Assembly: GCA_004835665.1 (NCBI GenBank)
Contig: RBKR01000005.1
Span: 1,054,001-1,118,000 of the forward strand
DNA: 64,000 nt
Direction: 5' to 3'
From: Phoma sp. XZ068
Taxonomy: Eukaryota > Ascomycota > Dothideomycetes > Pleosporales > Didymellaceae
Shown one piece after another: positions 11,164-23,718 of the stretch. Positions within the stretch are counted from its first letter, which is position 1. The number at the start of each line of letters is the position of its first letter. Both the position numbers and the translations under genes were made by a program. The notes beneath the pieces are model-generated. The model searched no databases. It was not told where the DNA came from and worked only from the letters and a program-made list of their open reading frames with translations.

Positions 11164-11980
11164 CTTGAGACCTGATTGCAGGGGATTTGTTTGCGTACAA
11201 GGGTTATGTTATTCGGCGATGCACGCTGGCCGAGAAGGGAGCGCAGTTCTATTTCTTCTGATGGTTAATACTTCGATTCCGGCCACCCGGGTCTTGTGTT
11301 CCTTCAAACTTTAAGCAACAATTGTACGCAGTCATTTTTTATTCAATGCCACAGGTAGCCTCCACGAGAGCCTCAGAAAATCGTCAAAGGCAGCAAGTGC
11401 AGGGTTCTTCGAGCCCCACTCCACGAATTTGTTATTATAGTAAAGTGTACAGCGTAGAAGCTGCATGTCTCTGGAACATTGCAAGTTTAAGATGGCAGTA
11501 GTCACAAAGACCATAGCCTTTGTCTTTGTAGCAGTAGTGCAGCTAGAGGGATATTAAGGGCATTCATCCACGATTAAACAGTGACTGACGTTTGACAGAA
11601 CATCAAAAGTTGAGTCCGAGTATTAGGTTTACCTGTAGATGATTGAGTGAGAACCCCTCAACGAAATACGCCAATGTACAAGAATTGCCTGGGTTGTCAC
11701 CAAGGGAACTTCTGGGTGATACGGCGCGTGGATGAACCCCTCAGGGGCGTGATGGTGATGGCACGACAACACGGTTGCCAAACCAGGCGCCTACGCCGGG
11801 CTTTGGCAAAGAGCCGTGTTGATTTGAGGCCTAACTGACACCAATCCTATTGCTACGCCGTACAATGATATGGCTTCAGAGATAGCGCGCTGTGAAAGTC
11901 AGCTCCTGTCACAGACTGGGGGGGGGGGGGGCGTGCTGCGGAGGTTAGACTAGTTTTCATGCGACGAAGTTTGGTCAACA
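11164..11980. other. Intergenic region with a 14-G homopolymer
   Basis: No supported gene. A run of 14 guanines sits at about 11918-11931, a likely site of length error or variation. Short open frames here do not look like protein. Confidence 0.5.
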
Positions 11981-12051
11981 ATGAAGTTTTTTTGGCCATA
12001 CCCTTGCTTTCCTCTCACTGCGCATCGCCTCACAATCAAGACCGTCCAACC

Positions 12052-12939
12052 ATGCCATCTTCATTGTTCTCTTAAGTGCACTTGCCGCAGCGCAAGAATT
12101 CGGTCGATTTCAACAACGGTACACTGCTCCCCAGTACCAAAGAATATGGCCATTTCGCGCCCTGTGCTGAGACTGGTAACCTTGCTACAGTATGCTGCGC
12201 GCTGATACGCGACAATAACAGTATGGGAGCAACAAGAGACGAATGCCTCCCAAGCGGAATATGTCAAAACCGATGGATGCAGAGCGAAGACGGGCTCCAA
12301 GTAGCAGCATATGTGAGTATGCACACGTGAGCTCAGTGACTGGCACTGATAATCGTACAATTCATCAACTACTGTACCGAGCAATATACTGGAGGGCAAT
12401 ATCTAAATATTTGCTCTACGGGAAAACTCATTCCTTGTACTGGAGAGAAAGATAGCGACAGCTGGTGTTGTGAAGATTCAGACAGCTGCTGCAAGTCCAA
12501 TGTTGGAATTGCGACTTTAGCTCAAGTTCTTGGTGGTAGCGTCGTGTCAAGTGCATCGAGTGTGCGACCTAAAGACTCCTTCTCTTCCAGCGCCAGACCC
12601 TCTCGCGCAATCGCGACAGTAAATGAGACCGCAACTGCAACCGCTACAGCATTCCCTACTGAGAGTATCCCTATACTGGACAGGAATGGAGGTGCTATAG
12701 CTGGAATAGTTGTTGGAGCAATCGTGGGTATTGTCTTACTCGGCGTAGTGTTCTTCATTGGTCACTGGAGTCTTCGAACGAAACAAGTGGAAGCAACCGC
12801 TGAGCATGGCCCATCGTGCTATGCACACAAGACACACACTGCATGCCAGCCAATTATGAAATGGAAACTGCGGGAAAGATACCAGAACTTCAAGGGTTGG
12901 CTTTCGCGAATGAGCTCGCTTCCGAGACAATACCTCTAG
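12052..12939 (+). pseudogene. Cys-rich single-pass membrane protein gene with a damaged or unresolved 5' end
   Basis: From about 12091 the frame encodes a Cys-rich extracellular domain (NSVDFNNGTLLPS, FAPCAETGNLATVCCALI, DECLPSGIC). After an intron (donor GTGAGT at 12313; acceptor uncertain, 12381 fits phase) come CSTGKLIPC, SWCCEDSDSCC, a Ser/Thr/Ala stalk, one transmembrane helix (IAGIVVGAIVGIVLLGVVFF) and a short basic tail ending LPRQYL. This layout is common in fungal surface proteins of unknown function. The 5' end does not read through. ATG 12052 is in the body frame but meets TAA after seven codons, while a signal-peptide-like stretch (AIFIVLLSALAAAQ) lies in another frame over 12051-12095. 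Two small indels, or a missed 5' intron, would explain this. It could be a true pseudogene or a sequence error. Confidence 0.55.
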
Positions 12940-13735
12940 GCTTCAACCATCCGAGTCGATGAGATGGCCTGAGCATAGGACGAGTATCCTTTACAGGAAC
13001 CCGTTATGAAAAGATCAGTTCATGGCTTCGGAAAGCAGTCGTGGCAACTGTGGTCCTCGCATATATCAGCACATAGGAGCCTGAGAATGACCATGGCTGT
13101 CGCGCGCCAGACATGTACAGCCCAGCTAAGCATTATTGCCAGTAAGAGGGCTTGCAGTTCCTTAGCTATTTTTCTTGTGGATTTGCTCGCATCATAACCG
13201 CTGCCGACTGACTAAGAGGTGGTAGTGTAAGATGCGATGGGATCAATGACCACAGGCCGGGAAAGGTGTCACCTGGGCGGCTTCGACCACCTGTCGTGCG
13301 CAATGCGGATAGGCCGGAAGGTCCCTGTGTACAACAATGAAGACACTGGCGTGACGAAATCGAAGCTTCCACATTCTGTCGATGATGGTGGTGATGTTCG
13401 AACGTGCCACCAGGTTGACGATGGACTCGGACTAGGCCCACGATCCGCTACCAAACTACCCCTGCGCCACAACGCCATGCGCCGCGTTTGCCCCGCTGGT
13501 GCAACCCCGGACAGGGTTGACGCGCAGGAGCTACCGTTAGTGTAGCGAGGCGGACAATGGCTGACTGCACCCGTCTTTAATGTCACCTTTCGCGTATGTC
13601 TGGTGAACACACAGCATCTTACTTTGTGTTGTCGTTTTCTTGGCTCCTTCTTATTAACTCGCAGTACACTAGGAGCTTTGTACGGAGTCCAACTACTTCC
13701 AGCGCATCTGGGTGCCTTGTGCGACTCGAGCCGTC
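12940..13735. other. Intergenic region upstream of the nucleotide-sugar transporter
   Basis: Open frames in several phases overlap on both strands around 13237-13610, but none has splice sites, domains or a plausible start. I see nothing else here. Confidence 0.5.
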
Positions 13736-15354
13736 ATGGGCGGCAGATCATCTTCGGGGTCGCTGGCCGGCATATCAATGAAGTCTTTGTCCCTAGTCAC
13801 GGTATGAATGGACCGCGGTACAGTATACTTACAGAGCTTGATAATAACTGGCATACAGCTCACGTTTCAGAACTCTGCTCTCATTCTGGTATGACGTCCC
13901 AGGTACCTCGGCACAGAGTCTCGAAGCGATTCCGCGCCTACCTATCCCTTCGATTCCTCGTGTGCGACAATGGCACCTCGCAGGATGGACATGAGCGCGA
14001 GGCCAGCAGCGATGACTGACGTGTGACTAGATAATGCACTACTCGCGCGTCATGCCTGTCGTTGGTGCGCAGAGATATCACACGAGCACAAGCGTGTTTC
14101 TAAACGAGGTTCTGAAGCTGGGGATAAGCTTGACAATGGTATGCTTGCTGTATACGAGCTTCTATCGCAATAACTTGCGCTGACGAAGATATGCAGGCTC
14201 TCTACGACATGTCTAGGACTCTACCCGCGAACACGACCGTCGCAACCTTGTTCCATGCCCTAACGACCGCAATGTTCACGAACGAGAGCTGGAGGCTCGC
14301 AATACCAGCCCTTCTTTATACCTTGCAGAATACACTGCAGTACGTGGCAGTCAGCAATCTGGATGCAGCAACATTCCAGGTTACATATCAACTCAAGATT
14401 TTGACTACCGCCATGTTCAGCGTCCTGATGTTGGGCAGAAGCCTGTCATCGCGCAAGTGGTTGTCTCTGCTAGTCTTGGTGATTGGTGTGTCTATTGTGC
14501 AGCTACCAGGGTACACTACCGCGCCTGCTGCAATGAAGTCGCTCCGAGATCCAGATTCTAAGGTTTGGCCGCGATCACTCAGAGAGCTACAGAACCTGGG
14601 TACCCATGCCACTGCACGCTGGACGAGACGATCTGGGTCATACGAAGGCATCAAAGAAGATCGTGGCATGGTAGTTCCCGAGATGAACAGTTCTGTTGGT
14701 TTGGCAGCAGTGCTTGTTGCCTGCGCACTATCAGGACTCGCTGGCGTCTCTTTCGAGAAGATACTGAAGGAGTCGACAAATACTAACACATCTCTGTGGG
14801 TTCGCAACTGTCAGCTATCGTTCTGGTCATTGTTCCCTGCACTCTTCTTAGGCGTGTTCTGGAAAGATGGCGAGATCATCGCAAAGACTGGCTTCTTTGT
14901 GGGATACAATTGGGTCGTATGGGCAGCAATCATCTTCCAAGCTATGGGTGGCGTCATCGTTGCGCTTGTCATTAATTACGCAGACAACATTGCTAAGAAC
15001 TTTGCTACAAGCATCTCCATTATCATCAGCTGCGTTGTAAGTGTGGCGATGTTTGATTTCAAAGTTACGGGGTCCGTAAGTATTCTTCCATCTCCGACCA
15101 TCTGACCAAGGCTGACAGATGCGCAGTTCTTCGTTGGTACATTAGTTGTACTTTTCGCAACCTACCTGTATACCAACCCAGAGCTTAGTCACCGTCAGGG
15201 ACCGGTCAAGCTTGCCAGCTTTGAGAAAACAACAGTGGACCGTAGGTCATCATCATTCGAACATGAAAACCATGGTGCAAGGACTCGAGGTGATAGCACT
15301 TCAAGGTCGGCCACACCTTCAGTGGAGAGAAAGTCTGGAAAGCGAAATGTCTGA
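13736..15354 (+). CDS. Nucleotide-sugar transporter (UDP-galactose / UDP-GlcNAc type, SLC35A family)
   Basis: Five exons (13736-13801, 13859-13888, 14031-14138, 14197-15075, 15127-15354) encode 436 aa. The protein is a multi-pass Golgi or ER membrane carrier that exchanges a UDP-sugar for UMP to supply glycosyltransferases. Joined exons give the family N-terminus (SLSLVTLTFQNSALILIMHY, then SRVMPVVGAQRYHTSTSVFLNEVLKLGISL). Core motifs follow: LLYTLQNTLQYVAVSNLDAATFQVTYQLKILTT written across residues of exon 4, then GLAGVSFEKILKES, VRNCQLSFWSL and INYADNIAKNFATSISII. A long hydrophilic loop lies near residues 170-220 and a Ser-rich cytosolic tail at the end. Exon 2 is a micro-exon of only 30 nt. 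Exact sugar specificity cannot be read from sequence. Confidence 0.9.
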
Positions 15355-15935
15355 GCAAAAATTTGAACCGAAGCTTCACGTAAGCTCAAATAGAAGCATA
15401 CCTGAAAAAGAATCACACCGTCGGTGGCAGATCTCAAGATCTGGCTTGCAGCACATGGACGACAACGTGGTATTCCTGGGATGCAGCACTTAGGCGCCGA
15501 GATGCCATCTAGTGATTGGGCTGTGCAGTGCCGCTTGCAACTTGCAGGCAAAGTGAGTGAACCGCGACGCACATGGTGCTTGACCAAAGACACTCGTACG
15601 CGTAGATTTTTCGCCTCAATAAAATACGCTCCCTCACTCCCTCGTGAACCTGCTCGCGTCAGTGACGCGTGAGGTTGCGACTTCTCCTTCTGTGGCTTCC
15701 TCTTTCGTCTGAACGCCACACTTTGTGTTCGCCTCAAACCCCTTTTCATCTTTCGCTACAGCTCTTGTTTGCTTCATTCGTTCCTGCTCATTGCTTTCGC
15801 ATTGCACGCTGCCGCCAATCAGTCTGCAGTAACTTGGTCCTTGCCTGACACGATCGATGCGGACTCACCATAGATAAACGTTATTACTCAACACAACGAG
15901 TTCGCCATCAAGGGCCCTCACGACTACAATACAAT
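15355..15935. other. Intergenic region upstream of HFM1
   Basis: The 184-codon minus-strand open frame here overlaps the 3' end of the transporter and has no domain or splice support. I treat the interval as the HFM1 5' flank. Confidence 0.5.
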
Positions 15936-18900
15936 ATGCTTCAGCCCCAGGCCATGCAAGCATCAAGGTCGATTGCACCGAGAGGGCGTTATCGTGCTGC
16001 GCAGTATGATGACCCTACGTATGACGCCGTGGAAGACGATGACTATGGACAAGATGTACCGCTTAACGCCTTTGGTATGCGCTGCACAGTAATCCAGGCG
16101 ATGACGTCCTAATGGAATACAGATCAGCCTATGCTTCAACAACCTTTTGATGACCGGCAGCACCAGGCGCCGCAGAGTCGATTGCGGTTTCCTTTAGTCC
16201 CTACCTCGTCCAGACTCTTCGGAGATCAGGTAAATTTGATGGAGCAACCACAGGCGCGAACGCAACGTATATACCGAGAGACGTATGCAGACAGAGGCAA
16301 GTCTTGACGACGCGGTGCGAGATCGTATGTTGACTTGAAACAGATTCACGCGTCTACACTAAGAATACTAATGAAGATTCGTTAGGTAGCTCTATGCAGC
16401 TATAATGAATGGCCCGAGTGCTAATTTCAGTAGGTCCCTTCGCGAACAACGCCGACCAACTCCTAGAATCGAGTTCTGGCGTCCCTATGGGTGCTTCGTC
16501 TAGCCCCGTGTTGACAGCTGGCAGGAGGCGAAATGTACAGCATGAGGTCACATGCTGCAAGCCTGCGGGTCAACTTCAGGCCCTCGAGGACATATTGCCC
16601 CCAAGTCAAGAAGTCCGCCAAGAAGACACTGGATACTGTCTTGAAAATGGCCTGTGCCTCTGTGAAACGTCATGGCGCGAAGGTGATCTTCCATTCCAGC
16701 AAGCTAAACTCAAGCCGAGTCTAACCCGTCTACCACACGCGCCACCCACTGTGCAAGGTATCCCTCTGGTGCCAGTGTCCGCTCTTCCGGATCGTCTTCG
16801 AACATTATTTCCTTTTCCAACGTTCAATGCCGTCCAGTCTAAGTGCTTTGATCAGGTCTTCGGATCTAACAACAACTTCGTCCTATCGTCACCCACTGGC
16901 AGCGGAAAAACCGCGATTCTGGAGCTTGCTGTCTGTCGAGCTGTCGCCACAGATTCAACAGGCCAGTACAAGGTCGTCTATCAAGCTCCAACCAAGGCGT
17001 TATGTTCTGAACGGCAACGAGATTGGGACAAAAAGTTCACTCAGCTTGGCCTCAAGTGTGCCGAGCTCACTGGAGACAGCGATGCCTCTGACCTCCGGAA
17101 CGTGCAGAGCGCGAATATTATTGTCACCACGCCTGAGAAGTGGGACAGCATGACCAGGAAGTGGAAGGACCATGAGAGGCTCATGAGACTTATCAAACTG
17201 TGTCTCATTGACGAAGTTCATATCCTGAACGAGGACCGTGGCGCTGTTCTTGAAGCCGTAGTATCCCGCATGAAGTCTATGGGTACCGACGTCCGTTTTG
17301 TTGCACTCTCAGCGACCATTCCAAACTTCCAGGATGTGGCAACTTGGCTGGGCAGGAGTTCTGCAGAGCCACACGTGCCTGCTCCCAATGAGAGATTTGG
17401 AGAAGAGTTCCGCCCAGTCAAGCTGAGAAAGCATGTTTATGGATACGTCTGCGATAACAATGACTTCGCTTTTGAGAAGCAGCTGGATGCAAAAATACCC
17501 GAGATTATAACCAAATATTCTGAACGAAAGCCAACGATGGTTTTCTGCGCAACGAGAAAGTCGTGCACTACTACCGCAAGGCTCATAGCCAACTGGTGGG
17601 TTTCGAGAGATGGCCGAGACCGCCTTTGGGGCCCTCCATCGCAAGGCTTGCATATCCAGGATAAAGACCTTCGCGAGTTCGTTGCTTCGGGAGTGGCATT
17701 TCATCATGCCGGGCTCAACCTTGACGATCGGGTGAAAGTAGAGACAGGCTTCTTGCAAGGATACATCAGCGTCATTTGCTGCACTTCAACATTGGCAGTC
17801 GGAGTCAATTTGCCATGTCATCTGGTCATTATCAAGAACACCATGTCTTGGAGCCAAGAGGGCCTACAAGAATACTCGGACCTAGACATGATGCAAATGC
17901 TTGGTCGCGCTGGGCGACCGCAATTTGACGACAGCGCAGTCGCAGTCATCATGACACGACAGACCAAGGTTCGACGCTATGAAACATTAGTCACTGGGGA
18001 GGCCGTCATGGAAAGCAGACTACATCTCAACCTCATCGACCACATGAATGCAGAGATTGGCCTTGGAACGATTCGCGATCTTGTTTCGGCCAGAAAGTGG
18101 TTGAGCGGCACCTTTTTGTACGTTCGACTGCAACAAAACCCAATGTATTACAGACTTGAGGGTTCGTGCAGCGGTCAAAATATCCGGGATCAAGTAGATG
18201 ACATATGCTCTCGCGATATCTCTCTTCTGCGAGAACACAATCTTGCTAGGGGCGAGGATTACTTTCGGTGCACGGAATACGGCCACGCTATGGCCCATTA
18301 TTACGTTCACTTCGAGACAATGAAAGTATTCATGGGCCTTCCGCCCAAATCGACGTTATCAGAAGTTGTAAGTTATGCAAGTCGACCTCCGCCAAAGTTC
18401 CTACTGACTGTTGAGTTACATAGCTCTCGGCCATAGCTCAAGCTACTGAATTTTCGAAGATACGCTTTCGCCAGGGTGAAAAGAGCCTATACAAGTCCCT
18501 GAACAAGTCGCCATCCATTCGATTTCCTATACCTGTGAACTTGGATCTACCAGCTCAGAAGGTGTCGCTTATCATTCAGTCCGTATTGGGCTGCGCTGAC
18601 ATCGCCTGGGATGGCAATACGAATAAACACAGACAGCAGTATCACCAGGATGTCGCTATGATATTCAAGCCCATTAACAGCCTAATTAGATGCATTATCG
18701 ACTGCCAGGTCTGCTCTGGAGACTCAGTCGGTATTCACAGTGCGCTGATGCTGGAACGCTGTCTTGGATCCAAGGCTTGGGACGACAGACCTGTGCAAAT
18801 GGTGCAAATTCGCGATATAGGCGCTGTTGCGGTTCGAAAACTTGTGAACGCTGGCATCAGAAGTATCGAGGACCTCGAAGTTACGGACGCGAGACGCATT

Positions 18901-20985
18901 GAGACGATTGTCGGGAGAAATCCGCCTTTTGGTCTCAAAGTCTTGGATGCGTTGAAGTCGTTCCCAAAGCTTCGCGTGACTCTCCATATTCAGCCGTCAT
19001 CAGTGAGTGTTGACGACCAATGTACCCGAATCACTACTAATCAATGGGTAAGGTTGTGAAGACTCCAGAAGGGGTCACGATCCAAGTCAAGGCTGACATA
19101 GGCTTCATGAACGAGAAGCCTCCAGACAGGTTCGGCCACAAGCTGATCTATGTTTGTATGTTGGTGGAAACATCTGACGGACGGAAAGTCCACTTCGCGA
19201 GAATCAAGTGCGTCTTACGCGGTAAATACAGTCTCATCGTGCTAATAACATCAGTGGCCACAAGCTTGGTGGAGGCCAGAGCCTGGTCCTTCCCGTGCTG
19301 CTCACAGGCGCAGATCAGAAGATCAATTGCTACCTTATGTGTGAAGGCATTGGTAAGTAGCTCACCTACTCCTGAGATCTATACTAAATTACATAGCGGG
19401 TAGTATGCGAGACGCAACTGTGGCACCGAAGGTCGGTCCATCGATGTTTCCAGCTCAGTCCCCAAAGTTGTTACAGCCAGCACCGACTCACCAATCGAAT
19501 ATGTCTAGACGTCGTATCGACAACACCCCAATACAACGAAAAAAATCGGCCGCTAGCGATGACTTCGGAGATGCTGAGATTGATGACGATACTCTGGTCA
19601 GAGCTACTTGCAGAGATCTTGAATTTGAGCATATCGACAACTTTGCAGACATGAGAGATACAACTACTCGTAGCAACACTACAAAAGCAAATTCGTTCGA
19701 AGAAGAATGTCGAGCAAAGGCACCTAGTATCTTGACCGATGAGGAAGGCGCTTTACCTGTTCAGCTTTCTAACGGCAAGTGGTCATGCAATCACCGGTGC
19801 AAAGACAAATTGGCGTGCAAGCACTACTGTTGTAAGCACGGCATGGACAAGCCGCCAAAGAAGGTCGCGCCCAAGCTTAGTCCAACCGACGACTATCTCA
19901 ACCAACTTCCGCCTAAGAGCCCCATGCAACGAGATAACAAGATGCAAACAAAGCTGCAGCTCCAGGTTTCAAAACGAGAGAACTCGGCCGCAATCGAAGA
20001 GCTTGATTTAACGCAACAGGGGAAGAAACGAAAGACTGACTATGCCATTAGCGGATCACGCGACCACCAAGACCTTCATAACCTCCACAAGCATGTGCAG
20101 AAGAAAGACATGACATCTTCTTTTCATTCAGTCACTCACAAGAAGCCGGCTGACTGCTACGGTGAAGGTGGGGAATACCAGCTGTCGTTCCTGAGCCAAG
20201 CACCTTCTGCGCACTCGAAGGCCTCAAGCGAGTACGGCGACCTTCAGCTTGATGAATTCGCTATGGAACAGACTGTCACCCAAAATTATCCAACATATCC
20301 TGACGAAATAAACGTGGTGCATTTCTCGGGCAAGGAGTCAGTCGGTTTCCAGCATTCTGACGGCTTTGGCGATCACGATTCGATATTTGGCGAAGCCATC
20401 GTCGGGTTTGCAGGCTCCCAAGATCTGCGACAATTGAAGGCCATGGGCGATCCCCATATGCAGATTCATGATGCAGAATATTCTACAGTTGCTGCGGAAG
20501 ACTTGACATATGTAGATTCCCCCTTAGGAACCGATTTAGTTGCTGTCGAAGAGGCGAGCTCTGAACTGCCAAAGCATCGTCGTCGTGTGAAGGCAAGCAA
20601 TCTGGCCCAAGCTCCGCTCCTTCAAGGAACAAATGGTAGTGTATTGCAGCCTCGACAGTTCGAACAAGCAAAGTCGATGCTCGTAGCTGACAAACCTCGA
20701 GAATCACGGCAGGGAAAAGTCACGCACCAGCAATCCGCTCAAGTCTTGAAAGACGAAATGGCAGAAGGGGATATATACAGCAACCTGATGGACTTACTCA
20801 ATATGCCACCAGTGAACGACAGGAAAGACGCTGATAAGCAGGCGTTGACTACCTACGATGCTTCCACGCAGCAGCTTCAAGCCAAAGCAGATGATGAGTC
20901 AAAGCAGGTCCCGGATGGTTTCAAGGATCTCCAACCATGGTTGTTCCATGAATTTGGAGATATCGTGGAACTCTTTGATGAGTAG
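15936..20985 (+). CDS. HFM1: Meiotic DNA helicase HFM1/MER3
   Basis: Eight exons (15936-16074, 16123-16296, 16344-16385, 16431-18367, 18424-19002, 19053-19207, 19255-19352, 19397-20985) encode about 1570 aa. HFM1/MER3 is the Ski2-like 3'-5' helicase of the ZMM group; it unwinds recombination intermediates and promotes interfering crossovers in meiosis. Visible motifs are the Q-like region FNAVQSKCF, Walker A SPTGSGKT (about residue 272), LIDEVH (about 379), SATIPNFQDVATWL (about 410), TLAVGVNLPCHLVIIK and QMLGRAGRPQFD. Winged-helix and Sec63 regions follow in exon 5. A fungal Cys/His cluster lies near residues 1172-1196 (CNHRCKDKLACKHYCC), then a long, poorly conserved tail. The second intron appears to use a GC donor (GCAAGT). 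Expression would be expected mainly in meiosis. Confidence 0.93.
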
Positions 20986-21274
20986 GAAATTCACATGTGC
21001 GGTTTCTCGCAAGAGACATGGAGAAGAGCCGGAAATGAGCTCGAAACCCAATAATGTTTACAACGGCGAGAGAGGCATGGTTCGGACAACCATGCAATCA
21101 ACTATATCTCGTTATTATATACTTGAGCTACGATACAAAAACCACGCAAGCATATCTATGCTATGCGAACTTCCCGCGGGTGCCTTGCAGCCGTTTTCAC
21201 CTCTTTCCCACTCCAGCAACCACGTCTTTCTCCTACTTTTACACTGCTTATAGCCACATCATCACATCCCTGCC

Positions 21275-22709
21275 TCAAAAATTCGTACAGTACTTGCCAA
21301 ACTTGCGATCTTCCAGTGGCTGAGGGAAGACCCCTCCATCTAGTAGTTGGAACAGATCCCATTCGCCAGCACTGCCCTCGGTCTTGAAATTCCAAAAGAC
21401 CCAGCCTTGTGTGCGGGTCTCAAAGGCATCCAGCTGAACTTCAATGTACCTGCGCACACTGTTCTTCCAGTCCTGAGACCATGAATCGACAGGTCCAGAC
21501 TTGCCGCTGCAGGAGCCGATGTAGGACGCGCCGGCGAAACTACCTTCCATGCGCGAGCCGGATGCGAAGCCATTGAGGTGTTTAGCGCAGTCGGTGAGAG
21601 CACCAGACCACTCGCCAACAATCGTCCACTTGTCTGATGTGGCGTAAGAGTTCACCTGTTTCCGAACAATCAGAAAGTGCAGTCTAGGACGGCGAAGGAA
21701 TGGGACTGACAGCATTGCACGCCATAACCAAATGATTCTCCACACCCATAGAGACAAGTCCAGCATCAAATATCTGATACTGGTGGTGATCTACGATGAC
21801 ACCTTGCGCATTATTGTCCTTGGGAGTGAGAAATCCGTTCATCCAGCTTGGATCGAAGAACCCATCATGCAGCATGATTGGCGTGTCGCTGACCTGGCGA
21901 AGATTGTAGAAGGCATCACGATAGAATTGCCGGACCGTATCCTGCGGAACTTTTGCCAGGAACGGCTCATTGACAGGCTGGATAGCGATGACAACATCTT
22001 GCATATCCGTCTTTGCATACTTGTCCGTCAGGATGTTGAGTGTCTGGTGCGTGTATGCGAGACTGTCTGCATCGCCCCATCCTGGATTCGCCAATTTCTG
22101 GCCACTATGATCGAAGCCGTTCTGACTTTTGGGTGCACCATGCAGATCGATAACGACCTTGAGTCCAGTCTCGCGCGCCCAGGTGATGGCTTGATCCAGG
22201 TAGGGTGCTGCACCTTGTGTGAAAGGGCCCCAAGGTTCGACATAGGACCAATAGCCGACAGGAATGCGAACAACGTTGAAGCCGGAGTCTCGGATCTTTT
22301 GAAAGTCCTGAAGAGTAACGAAGGTGTCCCAATGGGGTTTGAGGGTATCATAGCAGCCTTGCTTGCCAAGCTTCTCGCAGAGGGTCCATTCGTCGATGAC
22401 GGGGTAGTCAGGGGTGCTGTGAGATTCAAATAAAGAGGGCGTGATAAATCTGTATACACATATTAGCCTGTGATGCGTGATGGTGGTAGGCAAACCGACG
22501 GCTCAAGGACCAGCCAGCCACCTAGGTTGACACCGCGAACTTTCGTGTTACCCCAGCTGAAGTCGACGCTTCGTTTGTGCGAGGTGCTTTGTACAGTCAG
22601 TATATTGTGTAGCATTTCACGGGCGGAGATGGGCATATCTTGATGGCGCTGCGTTCACAAGCTGACTAGCAGCAGCCAGAGAGGCTGACAAAGTAATCCG
22701 TAAACGCAT
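21275..22709 (-). CDS. Secreted glucan 1,3-beta-glucosidase (GH5 exo-beta-1,3-glucanase)
   Basis: Four exons (22709-22621, 22568-22500, 22449-21711, 21655-21275) encode 425 aa with a signal peptide (MRLRITLSASLAAASQLVNA). The enzyme releases glucose from beta-1,3-glucan in the cell wall. GH5_9 landmarks are VRGVNLGGWLVLEP, NVVRIPVGYW, KVVIDLHGAP, QPVNEPF with the acid/base Glu near residue 214, and IVGEWSGALTDC with the nucleophile Glu near residue 314. WVFWNFKTEGSAGEWD near the end is the usual substrate-binding Trp segment. The first intron (22569-22620, 52 nt) joins the signal peptide in phase to VDFSWGN; a 34-nt alternative was rejected. Length matches the family (about 400-430 aa). Confidence 0.92.
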
Positions 22710-23718
22710 GACGATTGTAGCGCTTGGATTTTGCGGAGAAGACAAGGCTGATGGCGTGAGGTACGTGACAAGGAGAAGAGAAGCCCAAATGCAGGGTTGG
22801 CGTCGAGGTAAATATGGGTTGAAGGTTGTGGTGTTATGATGCTTGAGTCGATGATAAACCCCTGTATGGAGCTTGTACCTGGCCGCGAGGGGCAGTAACC
22901 TTGGACAGTTGAACGACTCTGCACGTAGTGCAACGTTTGGGAAGTCGTTACGCTACCAAGAATGCGCGACTGCTGGGTTATCTAGCTAATTAAAGCCACT
23001 GTGCCTCAGCACCGTCGCGCATGGTAGTGGCACATGTTCTCCCGTTACTTCCCCAATAATTCAAACTAGTCGGATCTCCTGATTACGAGCCTGGCTATCA
23101 AGACAACCCAAAGAAGGCACTGATAAAGGAGCTAGGGTGATCGAAAGTTGCGTTGCAGTATTTGTTGATTGAATTCGTTTACAGGGTAAGGCGTCTTGAC
23201 AGAGCACAAGCCTCATACATGAGCGCTACCAGCCTCCTAGGCATGCGAGGAGTATCGAAGTTGTACCCGAGAGTGTGCACCTTCTCTTATCGTGGGCAGA
23301 TCATGGATGAGTGATGCTTAGTGATACAACATCAATGACAAATGAGGGTTACAAATGAGGGTTGTGTGGGGCTGGGATTACGAGGAGCGGAACGACAACC
23401 GGTCAGCCCTGCATTGATTTACCTTGAAGTCGTCTCCCTGTTACCACAATAACGATGCTCAAACGCGGTTACATGACACTCGCATCCGAGGTTGAGCGTG
23501 AAGCGGGTTGGGCGACTGACATGATGCCGTATGCTTAGTGCACGGCTTGACCTCTCTGGTCTGGCATCAAGCTTAGGATTCGTTGGGTGTGCTTTGTACC
23601 CTCTTGTTCTTTGGGAGAGCAGCTAAGATGAGTTTGTACAGGCTTGCACATGCCGGTTCCACGTCTTGCGTGTTTGGAGTGCGATTTGCGACAAATTCAA
23701 AGTGCAATAGCAGGGCTG
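22710..23718. other. 1-kb intergenic region
   Basis: Upstream flank of the GH5 gene and downstream flank of ALG13. A 13-bp direct duplication (ACAAATGAGGGTT) occurs near 23338-23363. No gene is supported. Confidence 0.5.

Noticed and set aside
15195..15749. 184-codon minus-strand open frame
   Set aside because: It overlaps the last exon of the transporter on the other strand and has no domain, signal or splice support.
22587..22620. A 34-nt first intron in the GH5 glucanase
   Set aside because: An acceptor 18 nt further on gives a 52-nt intron in the same phase, a normal length for this genome.
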